Assembly (NCBI GenBank): GCA_934590165.1
Contig: CAKTOO010000022.1
Coordinates: forward strand, 1 to 50,074
Length of the DNA: 50,074 nt
Reading direction: 5' to 3'
Origin: an uncultured Dysosmobacter sp.
Lineage (GTDB): Bacteria > Bacillota > Clostridia > Oscillospirales > Oscillospiraceae
Shown here: positions 1 through 6,547 of the stretch, piece after piece
How positions within the stretch are numbered: position 1 is the first letter of the stretch
How the letters are laid out: each line of letters opens with the position of its first letter
Program-made: the position numbers and the translations under genes
The notes under the pieces: model-generated
What the model was told of the DNA's origin: nothing
Seen by the model: the letters and a program-made list of their open reading frames with translations, nothing else
The model's database searches: none

Positions 1-1029
1 GCAAAGGAAATGCAGGTGCTGGATCGGGAGGAATTGCAGAAATTTCTCATTCAGGCGCAGGCGGACGGGTACTACGAACTGTTCCTGCTGGATCTCTGCA
101 CCGGCCTGCGGCGGGGTGAATTGATAGCGCTTCAATGGGAGGATCTGAACTTTGAAACTGGCGTGCTGACCGTCAACAAGCAGGCGTACACGGTAAACGG
201 CGAATTGCAGATCCTCCCGCCCAAAACCAAGGCGTCCGTGCGAAAACTGGTGCTGCCGCCTGCGGTGCTGGCCGTGCTGCGGGAGTACCGAAGGAAGGTG
301 GATTCCCGCTGGATGTTTCCGTCCCCGGTGAAGGCGGATCGACCGATCACGCCCGGCGTGGCGCGCAGGCGGCTTCAGACGATACTGGAGCGGGCAGACT
401 GCAAGCGTGTCAGATTCCATGATCTGCGGCACACCTTCGCAACGCTGGCGCTGGAAAACGGCATGGATGTGAAAACCCTCTCCGCCATGCTGGGCCATGT
501 GTCGGCGGTGACAACGCTGGACATCTACACCCACATCACCGGTGATATGCAGCGCGCTGCTGCCGCCAGCATTGACCGGAGCATTGGCAAGGCAGAACCG
601 CAGGAAGAAACGGGGCCGGAGCGGAAAGGCATCGTGGACTTCCAGCCCTATGTGGGGAAGAAAAGGAAACCAGGCACCGGATGCGTCACGGAGATCAATG
701 ACCACTTGTTTGAGGGGCGCTATTCTCCCGTGTGGCCGGACGGGACACAGCATTCCCGCAACGTCTACGCCCACACCCGCGAGGAGTGCGAGGAAAAACT
801 CAAGGCGCTGATCTCGGAGATGAACGAGGAACGCAAAAATCTCAAGGAGCGGCTTGCGGGCATCGCTCCGCCGGAAAAGCTGACAAAAAAGCAGCGCAAG
901 CTGTGGGACTATATGCGCCTCCACCCGGAGGTCACGGAGTTCTCGACCATCGCCAAACAAACCGGACTGGCGAGAAATACCGTGAAGAAGCACTATGGGA
1001 TGGTAGCGGCAGTGCTGGGGAGAAAATGA
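1..1029 (+). CDS. Tyrosine recombinase/integrase, left end cut off
   Basis: Site-specific recombinase that would integrate or excise the neighbouring island. The frame is open at base 1; the first visible ATG is at 10, so the N-terminal arm/core-binding part lies outside the window. Counting from that ATG, the catalytic set is complete: R34 in TGLRRGE, H137 and R140 in HDLRHTF, H163 in LGH, and nucleophile Y173 in DIYTHI. Unusually, about 150 further residues follow the catalytic Tyr. They include a segment (about 205-280) resembling the AP2-like arm-binding domain that such integrases normally carry at the N-terminus, and a helix-turn-helix-like end (about 290-335). Function is secure. The specific element and the role of the C-terminal extension are inference. 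Confidence 0.9.
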   Translation, partial: AKEMQVLDREELQKFLIQAQADGYYELFLLDLCTGLRRGELIALQWEDLNFETGVLTVNKQAYTVNGELQILPPKTKASVRKLVLPPAVLAVLREYRRKVDSRWMFPSPVKADRPITPGVARRRLQTILERADCKRVRFHDLRHTFATLALENGMDVKTLSAMLGHVSAVTTLDIYTHITGDMQRAAAASIDRSIGKAEPQEETGPERKGIVDFQPYVGKKRKPGTGCVTEINDHLFEGRYSPVWPDGTQHSRNVYAHTREECEEKLKALISEMNEERKNLKERLAGIAPPEKLTKKQRKLWDYMRLHPEVTEFSTIAKQTGLARNTVKKHYGMVAAVLGRK

Positions 1030-1076
1030 GAGCCATATTTGAGGTTATACGCATGATAAAGAGATATAACTCATAT

Positions 1077-1322
1077 TTACTGCCAGTTTCGCTTCAAAAT
1101 CTCACTTTTGAGGTACAGCGTACTCTTTTCCGAGGATTTGATCGAATGGAGCTTTCCACGTTTTGTTAGGTCGATGATGTTCTGCCGGGAGTAGCCCAAG
1201 ATCTCCGCCGCTTCCGCTGCGTTGATGACTCTGTGGGCGGCAAAGTTCCGGAAATCAGCTGCCGTCAGAGGAACACTTTTGCCGATCCGGTAGAGCATCG
1301 CATCCGAAACAGTCATGTTCAC
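1077..1322 (-). CDS. Small helix-turn-helix, excisionase-like protein
   Basis: An 81-residue protein whose middle (about 32-70) reads as a MerR/excisionase-type winged helix: INAAEAAEILGYSRQNIIDL followed by a K/R-rich wing and YLKSEIL. Proteins of this kind bind attachment DNA to direct excision or act as small repressors. It is convergent with the integrase (3' ends 47 bases apart), which suits a directionality factor but does not prove it. The ribosome site is weak (GAGATGTG just before ATG). The upstream 12-bp inverted repeat at 1363-1394 lies in its promoter region and could be its operator. It could instead regulate the operon to the right. Confidence 0.65.
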   Translation of the reverse strand: MNMTVSDAMLYRIGKSVPLTAADFRNFAAHRVINAAEAAEILGYSRQNIIDLTKRGKLHSIKSSEKSTLYLKSEILKRNWQ

Positions 1323-1362
1323 ATCTCACGCAATACCGTAAGCGTAAATAAAAAGAATTACT

Positions 1363-1394
1363 GCCATGGGTACCGAGTAATTGGTACCCATGGC
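1363..1394. promoter_or_regulatory. Perfect 12-bp inverted repeat, probable operator
   Basis: GCCATGGGTACC, 8 bases, then GGTACCCATGGC: a perfect 12-base inverted repeat with no T-run on either side, so not an intrinsic terminator. It lies between the excisionase-like gene (reading left) and the promoter of the NTPase operon (reading right). The place and symmetry suit binding of a dimeric regulator, but no partner can be assigned. Confidence 0.5.
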
Positions 1395-1440
1395 GTGAAC
1401 TTATGTGCAACTAAAATTTCGAGAAAGATAATGCTATCTG

Positions 1441-1469
1441 TTGAATTGGCACATTTTTTAATATATAAT
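1441..1469 (+). promoter_or_regulatory. Strong sigma-A-type promoter of the NTPase operon
   Basis: TTGAAT (1441-1446), a 17-base spacer, and a perfect TATAAT (1464-1469). Transcription should start near 1476, about 20 bases before a strong terminator hairpin. Confidence 0.7.
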
Positions 1470-1495
1470 AAATCATAGATGGTTGTTGTCGGATT

Positions 1496-1524
1496 AACCG
1501 TATGGAGTTTCCATACGGTTTTTT
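1496..1524 (+). terminator. Intrinsic terminator/attenuator in the operon leader
   Basis: AACCGTATGG, loop AGTTT, CCATACGGTT, then a run of T. It is a textbook intrinsic terminator placed between the promoter at 1441-1469 and the NTPase start at 1564, with no gene between them. It could limit read-through (attenuation) or end a very short RNA of about 50 bases. Confidence 0.75.
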
Positions 1525-1563
1525 GTCAATTAGGATGATTTACATTAAGTGAAGGTGCGGCTT

Positions 1564-3843
1564 ATGAAAGAGAAGATTATTAGCGTTTGTACTGAGTTAA
1601 AAGATGTTATAGATGGTATTGGGGCTGTACAAACTGCCTGGGGACTCATTGTTGCATGTGCTTTAATAATTGCGTTTGTATTTTGTGTTTTTACATTTAC
1701 CAATAGAGTAAATAAGTCAACAAAGGCACAAGTTCAGCGCTTTCAACGGGAAGGAAAATATCTTCCGGCGACATACATTGAATTAAATGATTCAACGGAA
1801 TACCTGCGCTATTTCATATTTTCGTACAGATGGAAACATCGTATTATCAGGCAATACAATCATCTGTTTCATGGATATGAAGGGAAACGACTTAAGAAGC
1901 TGCTTGGTCCTATAGCAAAATATAGGCTTTCATATTTTACATCAATCTCAGAATTAAATGATACGCTGTCCCTTATGCATGATAAACTTGACAGTGTAAG
2001 AAAAGAGCGCAGAGAGCTATATGAAAAATATGGACAGGTTGTCTGGGCGATTGCAAACAACACATACAACCATGTTTATGCAATTGAAAAAATGCAAGAT
2101 TTATGTGTTATGATGCAGCAGAAGAATGTAGTCCTTGTGGGTAGCGCAGGGAATGGTAAAACCAGTCTTTTATGTCGAATGTCTGAAGTTGCAATTGCCA
2201 ACAAAATGCCCTGCCTTCTTGTGAATTCGAGAGACATCAAGGAAGATTGCACAGAATATATCACAAAGAAGATTCCAATCCTTCCCAAACTCAAAAACAT
2301 GACACGGCTTTACTTGAGACTAATATCTCTGGTGCTCTTTTTTCAAAGGAAGTATTTCTATATTTTTGTCGATGCAATTAATGAAAATGACCGGGAGGTT
2401 TTTACAAATAGCATTTCAACTCTGCTCGAAACATTTTCAAAATATAGCCGTATTCGTGTACTTTTGACCTGTAGACGCGAATATTTCGATTCGCGTTATA
2501 AGACCCTGTTTTCTGCTGGTGAGGAGGAACCTTATATTTTTAATTTGCAGGAAGCGGAGTATGACGAGCGGGCAACTATGAAGATGATAAAGGCATACAT
2601 GAAGCATTTTAATGTCCGTGGGCCGTTTTCCTTTGAGACACAGGAGAAGCTAAAGAACTCTTTGTTCTTAACCCGTATTTTCTTTGAAGTAAACAGCAAT
2701 CGTGATGAATGTATGCTGGAGTTCCGAAACGCAGAAATATATAAGCTCTATTTTGAGAAAATTGCTTCTGAAAATAAGGGGGTTAATCTGAACGCAATTG
2801 TTAATAGTATTGCTCGATATATGTTTGCAGAATTTCAGTTTGATAAAATTCCCATAGAAGAGTTGCACTTATCATCTGATGATCTGGACTCTTTGAGAAA
2901 TTTATTGGATAACAATTTAATAATCAGTCGTTCTGTTCATGCTGGAACAGGTATTACTGAGCACGAAGAAGAGTATGTTTACTTTGTTTTCGATGAGTTG
3001 CGAGATTTTTGCTTGGCAAGATATCTCTTAACTTTAGATGAGCATAATTCTTCCTCGGAATATACAGCGTTCTTTTCAAATGTGACAAAACTCTTCGAGC
3101 AAAGGTTGTCACCAGTTGAAGGAATGGTCAAATATGCATATCACCATTTTAGGATGACTGCAAGAGATGACTTATGCGATAAGCTTTTAAAAGCATTTGG
3201 TGAATCGGATGTGCAGAGCATCTTGAATTGGGAAAAACGAGGCATGTACAGAAAAAGAACGTTTAATAATTTTGGCTTTTCATTGATTTTTTCTGAAGGT
3301 GACAATACTGCTTCGTTTGAAATTGATTATATACTTCATTGTGTGGAAAATGACTGTCGTTATTACTGGGAAATCTTTTGGTTCTTATTGGGAAACGAAT
3401 ACTCTGGGTTTAAGCCCAATATCCATTTGGCTGTCGATGTATTGCAGCGTTGTGAGAATGATGAAATTCCAGAGAAAATCTTGGAATACTTTTTTAACGA
3501 CAGCACAAAAAAATATAATTCGTATTCTAATAGGAAACGCAGAGTGGATAATCTGAAAGAGTGGCTTGATGCTATCAAGAAAAATAACGGGCCTCTATCT
3601 GAGAATTTGAAAATAATAGTTACAATCTTGGCTGCGTATGATCCAATGGAGTTTGCGCTCGAAGAATACCATGACTTTGTTTTGGACGAAGATTTTTTCA
3701 AACAGATTCAGAAAAGTGACCTCTGCAATCCAATCAAACTACTTGTGAGTGAGCTTAAGGATCGGATGACACCGCGGCCGACGGATCAAAATGCGCTTCA
3801 GGCGTTAATGGAGCTTTTAAAATCGGAGGGATATTATGAGTAA
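1564..3843 (+). CDS. Membrane-anchored STAND/NACHT-like P-loop NTPase
   Basis: A 759-residue protein if started at ATG 1564, which has GAAGGTG six bases upstream; a GTG at 1549 is possible but overlaps that ribosome site. A single hydrophobic segment at about 25-46 should anchor it in the membrane. Walker A is GSAGNGKTS (193-201), Walker B ends in FVDAINEND (D270), and TCRREY (302-307) fits the sensor-1 strand of STAND/NACHT ATPases. The remaining 450 residues are helical-looking, without recognised repeats. STAND proteins are often sensors that trigger defence, so a phage-defence role is inferred. The stop overlaps the next gene by 8 bases. The sequence is clearly AT-richer than the chromosome beyond 6.5 kb, which suggests transfer. 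Confidence 0.8.
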   Translation: MKEKIISVCTELKDVIDGIGAVQTAWGLIVACALIIAFVFCVFTFTNRVNKSTKAQVQRFQREGKYLPATYIELNDSTEYLRYFIFSYRWKHRIIRQYNHLFHGYEGKRLKKLLGPIAKYRLSYFTSISELNDTLSLMHDKLDSVRKERRELYEKYGQVVWAIANNTYNHVYAIEKMQDLCVMMQQKNVVLVGSAGNGKTSLLCRMSEVAIANKMPCLLVNSRDIKEDCTEYITKKIPILPKLKNMTRLYLRLISLVLFFQRKYFYIFVDAINENDREVFTNSISTLLETFSKYSRIRVLLTCRREYFDSRYKTLFSAGEEEPYIFNLQEAEYDERATMKMIKAYMKHFNVRGPFSFETQEKLKNSLFLTRIFFEVNSNRDECMLEFRNAEIYKLYFEKIASENKGVNLNAIVNSIARYMFAEFQFDKIPIEELHLSSDDLDSLRNLLDNNLIISRSVHAGTGITEHEEEYVYFVFDELRDFCLARYLLTLDEHNSSSEYTAFFSNVTKLFEQRLSPVEGMVKYAYHHFRMTARDDLCDKLLKAFGESDVQSILNWEKRGMYRKRTFNNFGFSLIFSEGDNTASFEIDYILHCVENDCRYYWEIFWFLLGNEYSGFKPNIHLAVDVLQRCENDEIPEKILEYFFNDSTKKYNSYSNRKRRVDNLKEWLDAIKKNNGPLSENLKIIVTILAAYDPMEFALEEYHDFVLDEDFFKQIQKSDLCNPIKLLVSELKDRMTPRPTDQNALQALMELLKSEGYYE

Positions 3844-4207
3844 TGATATCTTTTTCAAGAAAACTCCGAGAATGACTCTGATTGGTGCGTGTCGTTTCTT
3901 TGGAGTAAAAAGAAAAAGCTATGCAGGGACAATAGTTGAACGGATTTACGATTATTATTGTAGGGGCGCTAATAATCTGCATCTTGAGTATTTTCGGTAC
4001 TATCGAGCAGAATTTCCAGACTTTGAATCCTTCTTAGAGAAAAAATACAACCTCTTTCCTGACGAAATCGAAAACAAAAAATCTTTTCTACTATGCCATA
4101 AGTCGCTTGATTTTGAAGCCGACGGACATGTTACTGATTTGTTAGAGGACGAGGCAATAAGGGGTACATTCCGAAAATATATGGGAGAGCATAACGATGA
4201 TAATTAG
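3836..4207 (+). CDS. Uncharacterised protein in the NTPase operon
   Basis: A 123-residue protein I do not recognise. It overlaps the NTPase gene by 8 bases and the next gene by 11, so translation is probably coupled. The N-terminal half is basic and aromatic (KRKSYAGTIVERIYDYYCRG), and the C-terminal third is acidic (LLEDEAIRGTF, ending EHNDDN). No signal peptide, membrane segment or metal-binding cluster is visible. Its ribosome site, GGAGGG, lies within the end of the NTPase gene. Its fixed place suggests a partner or effector of the NTPase or of the two following genes (inference). Confidence 0.6.
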   Translation: MSNDIFFKKTPRMTLIGACRFFGVKRKSYAGTIVERIYDYYCRGANNLHLEYFRYYRAEFPDFESFLEKKYNLFPDEIENKKSFLLCHKSLDFEADGHVTDLLEDEAIRGTFRKYMGEHNDDN

Positions 4208-4595
4208 AGATGGCTTTGTAACCAACAGTTCTTCTACGAACTTCATGATTATTAGTAAAGAAAAACTAAGCAGCAGTTACTTGCTTGAAAAACTTGGCTT
4301 TAAAAAGGGGTCAGGCATAAGTTCTGCTGCATTTTCCCTGGCTGATGATATCGTGAGTGCAACTAAGTCGGGAGTCCGTTGGTTTGAGGTTGAACAAATC
4401 GATTATGAAACCATTCTGAAGATTTTCGGTGAGGAAAGCGCCGAGAAATATAAGAAGATGTCAAAGAAAGGGTATCATACTTACATTGGTCACACCAGTT
4501 CTGATGACGATTTTCTAACATCTTTTATGACAATGGATAGTTTTGTAATTGATGAAAAAGATTTTTATATGGACGGAAAGAACTGTGGTTGGTAA
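4197..4595 (+). CDS. Small protein with N-terminal GFVTNSSSTNF motif
   Basis: A 132-residue protein beginning MIIRDGFVTNSSSTNFMIIS. From memory, small bacterial and phage proteins with starts of the form (K/R)xGFVSNSSSSSF form a recurrent, poorly explained group, sometimes beside radical SAM genes; I could not verify this. Here it starts inside the preceding gene (11-base overlap) and its TAA is followed directly by the ATG of the radical-SAM-like gene, so the pair is almost certainly co-translated. The Ser/Asn-rich N-terminus is a candidate recognition or modification site. The rest is an acidic alpha/beta-looking region without known motifs. Confidence 0.65.
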   Translation: MIIRDGFVTNSSSTNFMIISKEKLSSSYLLEKLGFKKGSGISSAAFSLADDIVSATKSGVRWFEVEQIDYETILKIFGEESAEKYKKMSKKGYHTYIGHTSSDDDFLTSFMTMDSFVIDEKDFYMDGKNCGW

Positions 4596-5693
4596 ATGAT
4601 TTACTATAAAGATAATAGATTCAGTTTTATCGAATTGTTCAATGATGAGACAGGAACACTCATTAGAAGTAATGTACTGGAGCACGGTGTTGAAACAAAA
4701 CAGCTGCCACTGATGCGTTCTTTTCCAGAATTAATAGATATTGGTATTATGGGAGCATGTAACGCGGGTAAATCTGGCCTTTGCAGAAATGCTGGCGTGG
4801 ATTGCTATCAGCTTGGGATGCTGTCTCATGAGACAAACATGAGTTTAGATGATTATTGCTCAATAATTGCTCAATGTAGGGGAAGAACTTTTCAAATTGC
4901 GTTAGGTGGCGCAGGAGATCCTAATAAGCATGAGTCTTTTGCTGAGATACTACGTGCTACCAGGGAAAACAGGATTGTTCCAAATTACACTACAAGCGGT
5001 TACAATCTTACAGATCGTGAAATTGAATTAACAAAAAAGTATTGTGGCGCTGTAGCAGTCTCTTTTTATTCAAACATTGATAAAAACGGTAATGAGGACA
5101 ACCCTCCGACAATCACGGCGATAGAACGATTCGTTAAGGCGGGGTGTATTACCAACATCCATTATGTTCTTTCAAAGAAAAGTATAAGAGAAGCCGTTTA
5201 TCGAGTAAAAAATGGAGCATTCCCCAAGGGAATTAATGCGGTTGTGTTTTTACTGTATAAACCGGTAGGACTTGCCTCTCAAGATTATGTCATAGGCTAT
5301 GATGACCCAGATTACCTCGAACTGCTACGTTTAGTTACATCAATAGATTGCAACTGGAAATATGGATTTGATACTTGTCAATCTCCAGCAATATACAAAT
5401 TTGCTCCAGGTGTTGCAATAGAGTCCATCGAATTCTGTGAAGCGGCCAGATTTTCTATGTATATCAATTCCAGATGCATCGCATTTCCTTGCTCTTTTGG
5501 GATTGGAGACGACACCTTCTCTGTTAATTTGAAACAACATTCATTACAAGAAGCTTGGGAATCTGAGAGCTTTGCTAAATTTAGAGAGAAACAGACTAAA
5601 GTGTGCGCTAATTGCACTACGGGCATTTGCAGGAGTTGTGGACTGGAGCTTGGGTTAAACCTTTGCGGAAATATTAAAGGGAATCTACAATAG
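4596..5693 (+). CDS. Atypical radical-SAM-like enzyme, CX7CX6C motif
   Basis: A 365-residue protein. LIDIGIMGAC (to C55) followed by C63 and C70, with CYQ at the end, has the layout of a radical SAM first strand and cluster loop, but the spacing is CX7CX6C instead of CX3CX2C. GGAGDP (about 104-109) matches the glycine-rich SAM-binding strand after the cluster. The C-terminus carries C337, C340, C345, C348 and C357, which resembles a SPASM-like auxiliary cluster. Such enzymes usually modify peptides or proteins, and the preceding NSSS protein is the natural candidate substrate (inference). It is the last gene before the tRNA. It could instead be a diverged family using a different cluster. Confidence 0.65.
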   Translation: MIYYKDNRFSFIELFNDETGTLIRSNVLEHGVETKQLPLMRSFPELIDIGIMGACNAGKSGLCRNAGVDCYQLGMLSHETNMSLDDYCSIIAQCRGRTFQIALGGAGDPNKHESFAEILRATRENRIVPNYTTSGYNLTDREIELTKKYCGAVAVSFYSNIDKNGNEDNPPTITAIERFVKAGCITNIHYVLSKKSIREAVYRVKNGAFPKGINAVVFLLYKPVGLASQDYVIGYDDPDYLELLRLVTSIDCNWKYGFDTCQSPAIYKFAPGVAIESIEFCEAARFSMYINSRCIAFPCSFGIGDDTFSVNLKQHSLQEAWESESFAKFREKQTKVCANCTTGICRSCGLELGLNLCGNIKGNLQ

Positions 5694-5723
5694 CATTCAA
5701 ATCCTGCGCCGCAATAAACAAAG

Positions 5724-5767
5724 AATAAGAAAAACAGCCCCTGAAATCATTCGATTTCAGGGGCTGT
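5724..5767 (-). terminator. Terminator of tRNA-Pro
   Basis: A perfect 15-bp stem (5734-5748 with 5753-5767, loop ATTC) followed on the minus strand by TTTTTCTT. It starts at the CCA end of the tRNA, so it ends the tRNA transcript. It offers no T-run for the radical-SAM operon arriving on the plus strand. Confidence 0.8.
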
Positions 5768-5842
5768 GGTCCGAGATGGGAGACTCGAACTCCCGACATC
5801 TTGCTCCCAAAGCAAGCGCGCTACCAACTGCGCTAATCCCGG
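5767..5842 (-). tRNA. tRNA-Pro, anticodon UGG
   Basis: On the minus strand the sequence folds as a standard cloverleaf: acceptor CCGGGAT with ATCTCGG (one G-U pair), anticodon stem CTTGC/GCAAG with loop TTTGGGA giving anticodon TGG, T-arm GGGAG-TTCGAGT-CTCCC, discriminator A, and an encoded CCA. It decodes proline CCA and related CCN codons. The 3' end faces the mobile island, the usual arrangement for an integrase target. Confidence 0.95.
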
Positions 5843-5869
5843 ATTTTGGTTATTGAGTTTTGCGCCAGA

Positions 5870-5906
5870 TGTGGTCAAACATGTGGTCAAGTAGTTTTTT
5901 TGACCA
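5870..5906. repeat. TGTGGTCA repeats beside the tRNA, arm-site-like
   Basis: TGTGGTCA occurs at 5870-5877 and 5882-5889 (12-base step), with an inverted copy TTGACCAC at 5899-5906. The same paired octamer at the same 12-base step recurs at 6091/6103 and 6315/6327. Short direct repeats at helical-turn spacing next to a tRNA resemble integrase arm-binding sites (inference). Confidence 0.5.
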
Positions 5907-5994
5907 CCTCGACTTGCGGGGGAAATGCCTGTATCGTAGGCATATCAAGGGATTGCGGTCCCGGTATTTTCCGGCTTGAAGGGGGAGCAACCCG

Positions 5995-6112
5995 CTCCCA
6001 AACCAGGCGCGATACCAACTTCGCTATACCCGGATATTCAATTTCTGCCATGATACCACGGCGAGGGGTAAAAATAAAGATTTTTCTGTCTGTGGTCATT
6101 TATGTGGTCAAA
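5995..6112. repeat. Decayed tRNA-Pro 5' half plus flank, copy 1
   Basis: Bases 5994-6035 match the 5' half of the intact tRNA-Pro (about 5802-5843) with roughly six differences in 42 bases, reading in the same orientation. The following bases to 6112 end in the paired TGTGGTCA motif. The copy lacks the 3' half and cannot form a tRNA. Translations of this stretch are spurious. Confidence 0.75.
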
Positions 6113-6217
6113 ACCGCTTTTGTGCCGTTTTCTGCAATCGGGGGAAATCCCGCAAATGCAGGTGTCGCAAGGCTTTGCGGCGTTTTGCCATGACCTGACC
6201 CGGATACCGCCACGGCA

Positions 6218-6336
6218 CTCCCAAACCAGGCGCGATACCAACTTCGCTATACCCGGATATTCACTTTCCTGCCATGATACCACGGCGAGGGGTAAAAATA
6301 AAGTTTTTTCTGTCTGTGGTCATTTATGTGGTCAAA
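6218..6336. repeat. Decayed tRNA-Pro 5' half plus flank, copy 2
   Basis: Nearly identical to 5995-6112 (about three differences over 118 bases) and 223 bases downstream of it, so the unit has been duplicated in tandem. A third, much weaker match begins near 6441 (GCTCCCAACCA followed by CGCGCTAC). The whole 5843-6548 interval is non-coding as far as I can see. Confidence 0.75.
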
Positions 6337-6469
6337 CCCGTTTTTTGCCCCGGTTTTGCTGCTCGTAAAAATCCCGCAATCGACTGTGTCGCAAGGGGTT
6401 CCTGGCTTTGGCTGTTCCCATCGTGGATAGACGGAAAATCGCTCCCAACCACCCGCGCTACTCATAATG

Positions 6470-6504
6470 AATATGGGCCAGGAGTTCCCTGACCCATATT
6501 ATTT
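6470..6504. terminator. Hairpin downstream of the O-antigen ligase gene
   Basis: AATATGGG-CCAGG pairs with CC-TGACCCATATT (6470-6500). On the plus strand it is followed by ATTATTTT; on the minus strand there is no T-run, although it lies just past the end of the minus-strand ligase gene. It may be a weak terminator in either direction. Confidence 0.4.
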
Positions 6505-6547
6505 TACTGATTTATGCCGCAAAGTCAAGCACTTTCCCAGACATGTA

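Noticed and set aside
5994..6336. Possible CRISPR-like array from the repeated 118-base units
   Set aside because: Two long units with decayed tRNA sequence and no short regular repeats, spacers or cas genes; an attachment-site origin fits better.
5887..6465. Three minus-strand reading frames with a shared YPGIAKLVSRLVW stretch, looking like a repeated small protein family
   Set aside because: The shared stretch is a translation of the decayed tRNA-Pro halves; the repeats are at DNA level and none has a ribosome site.
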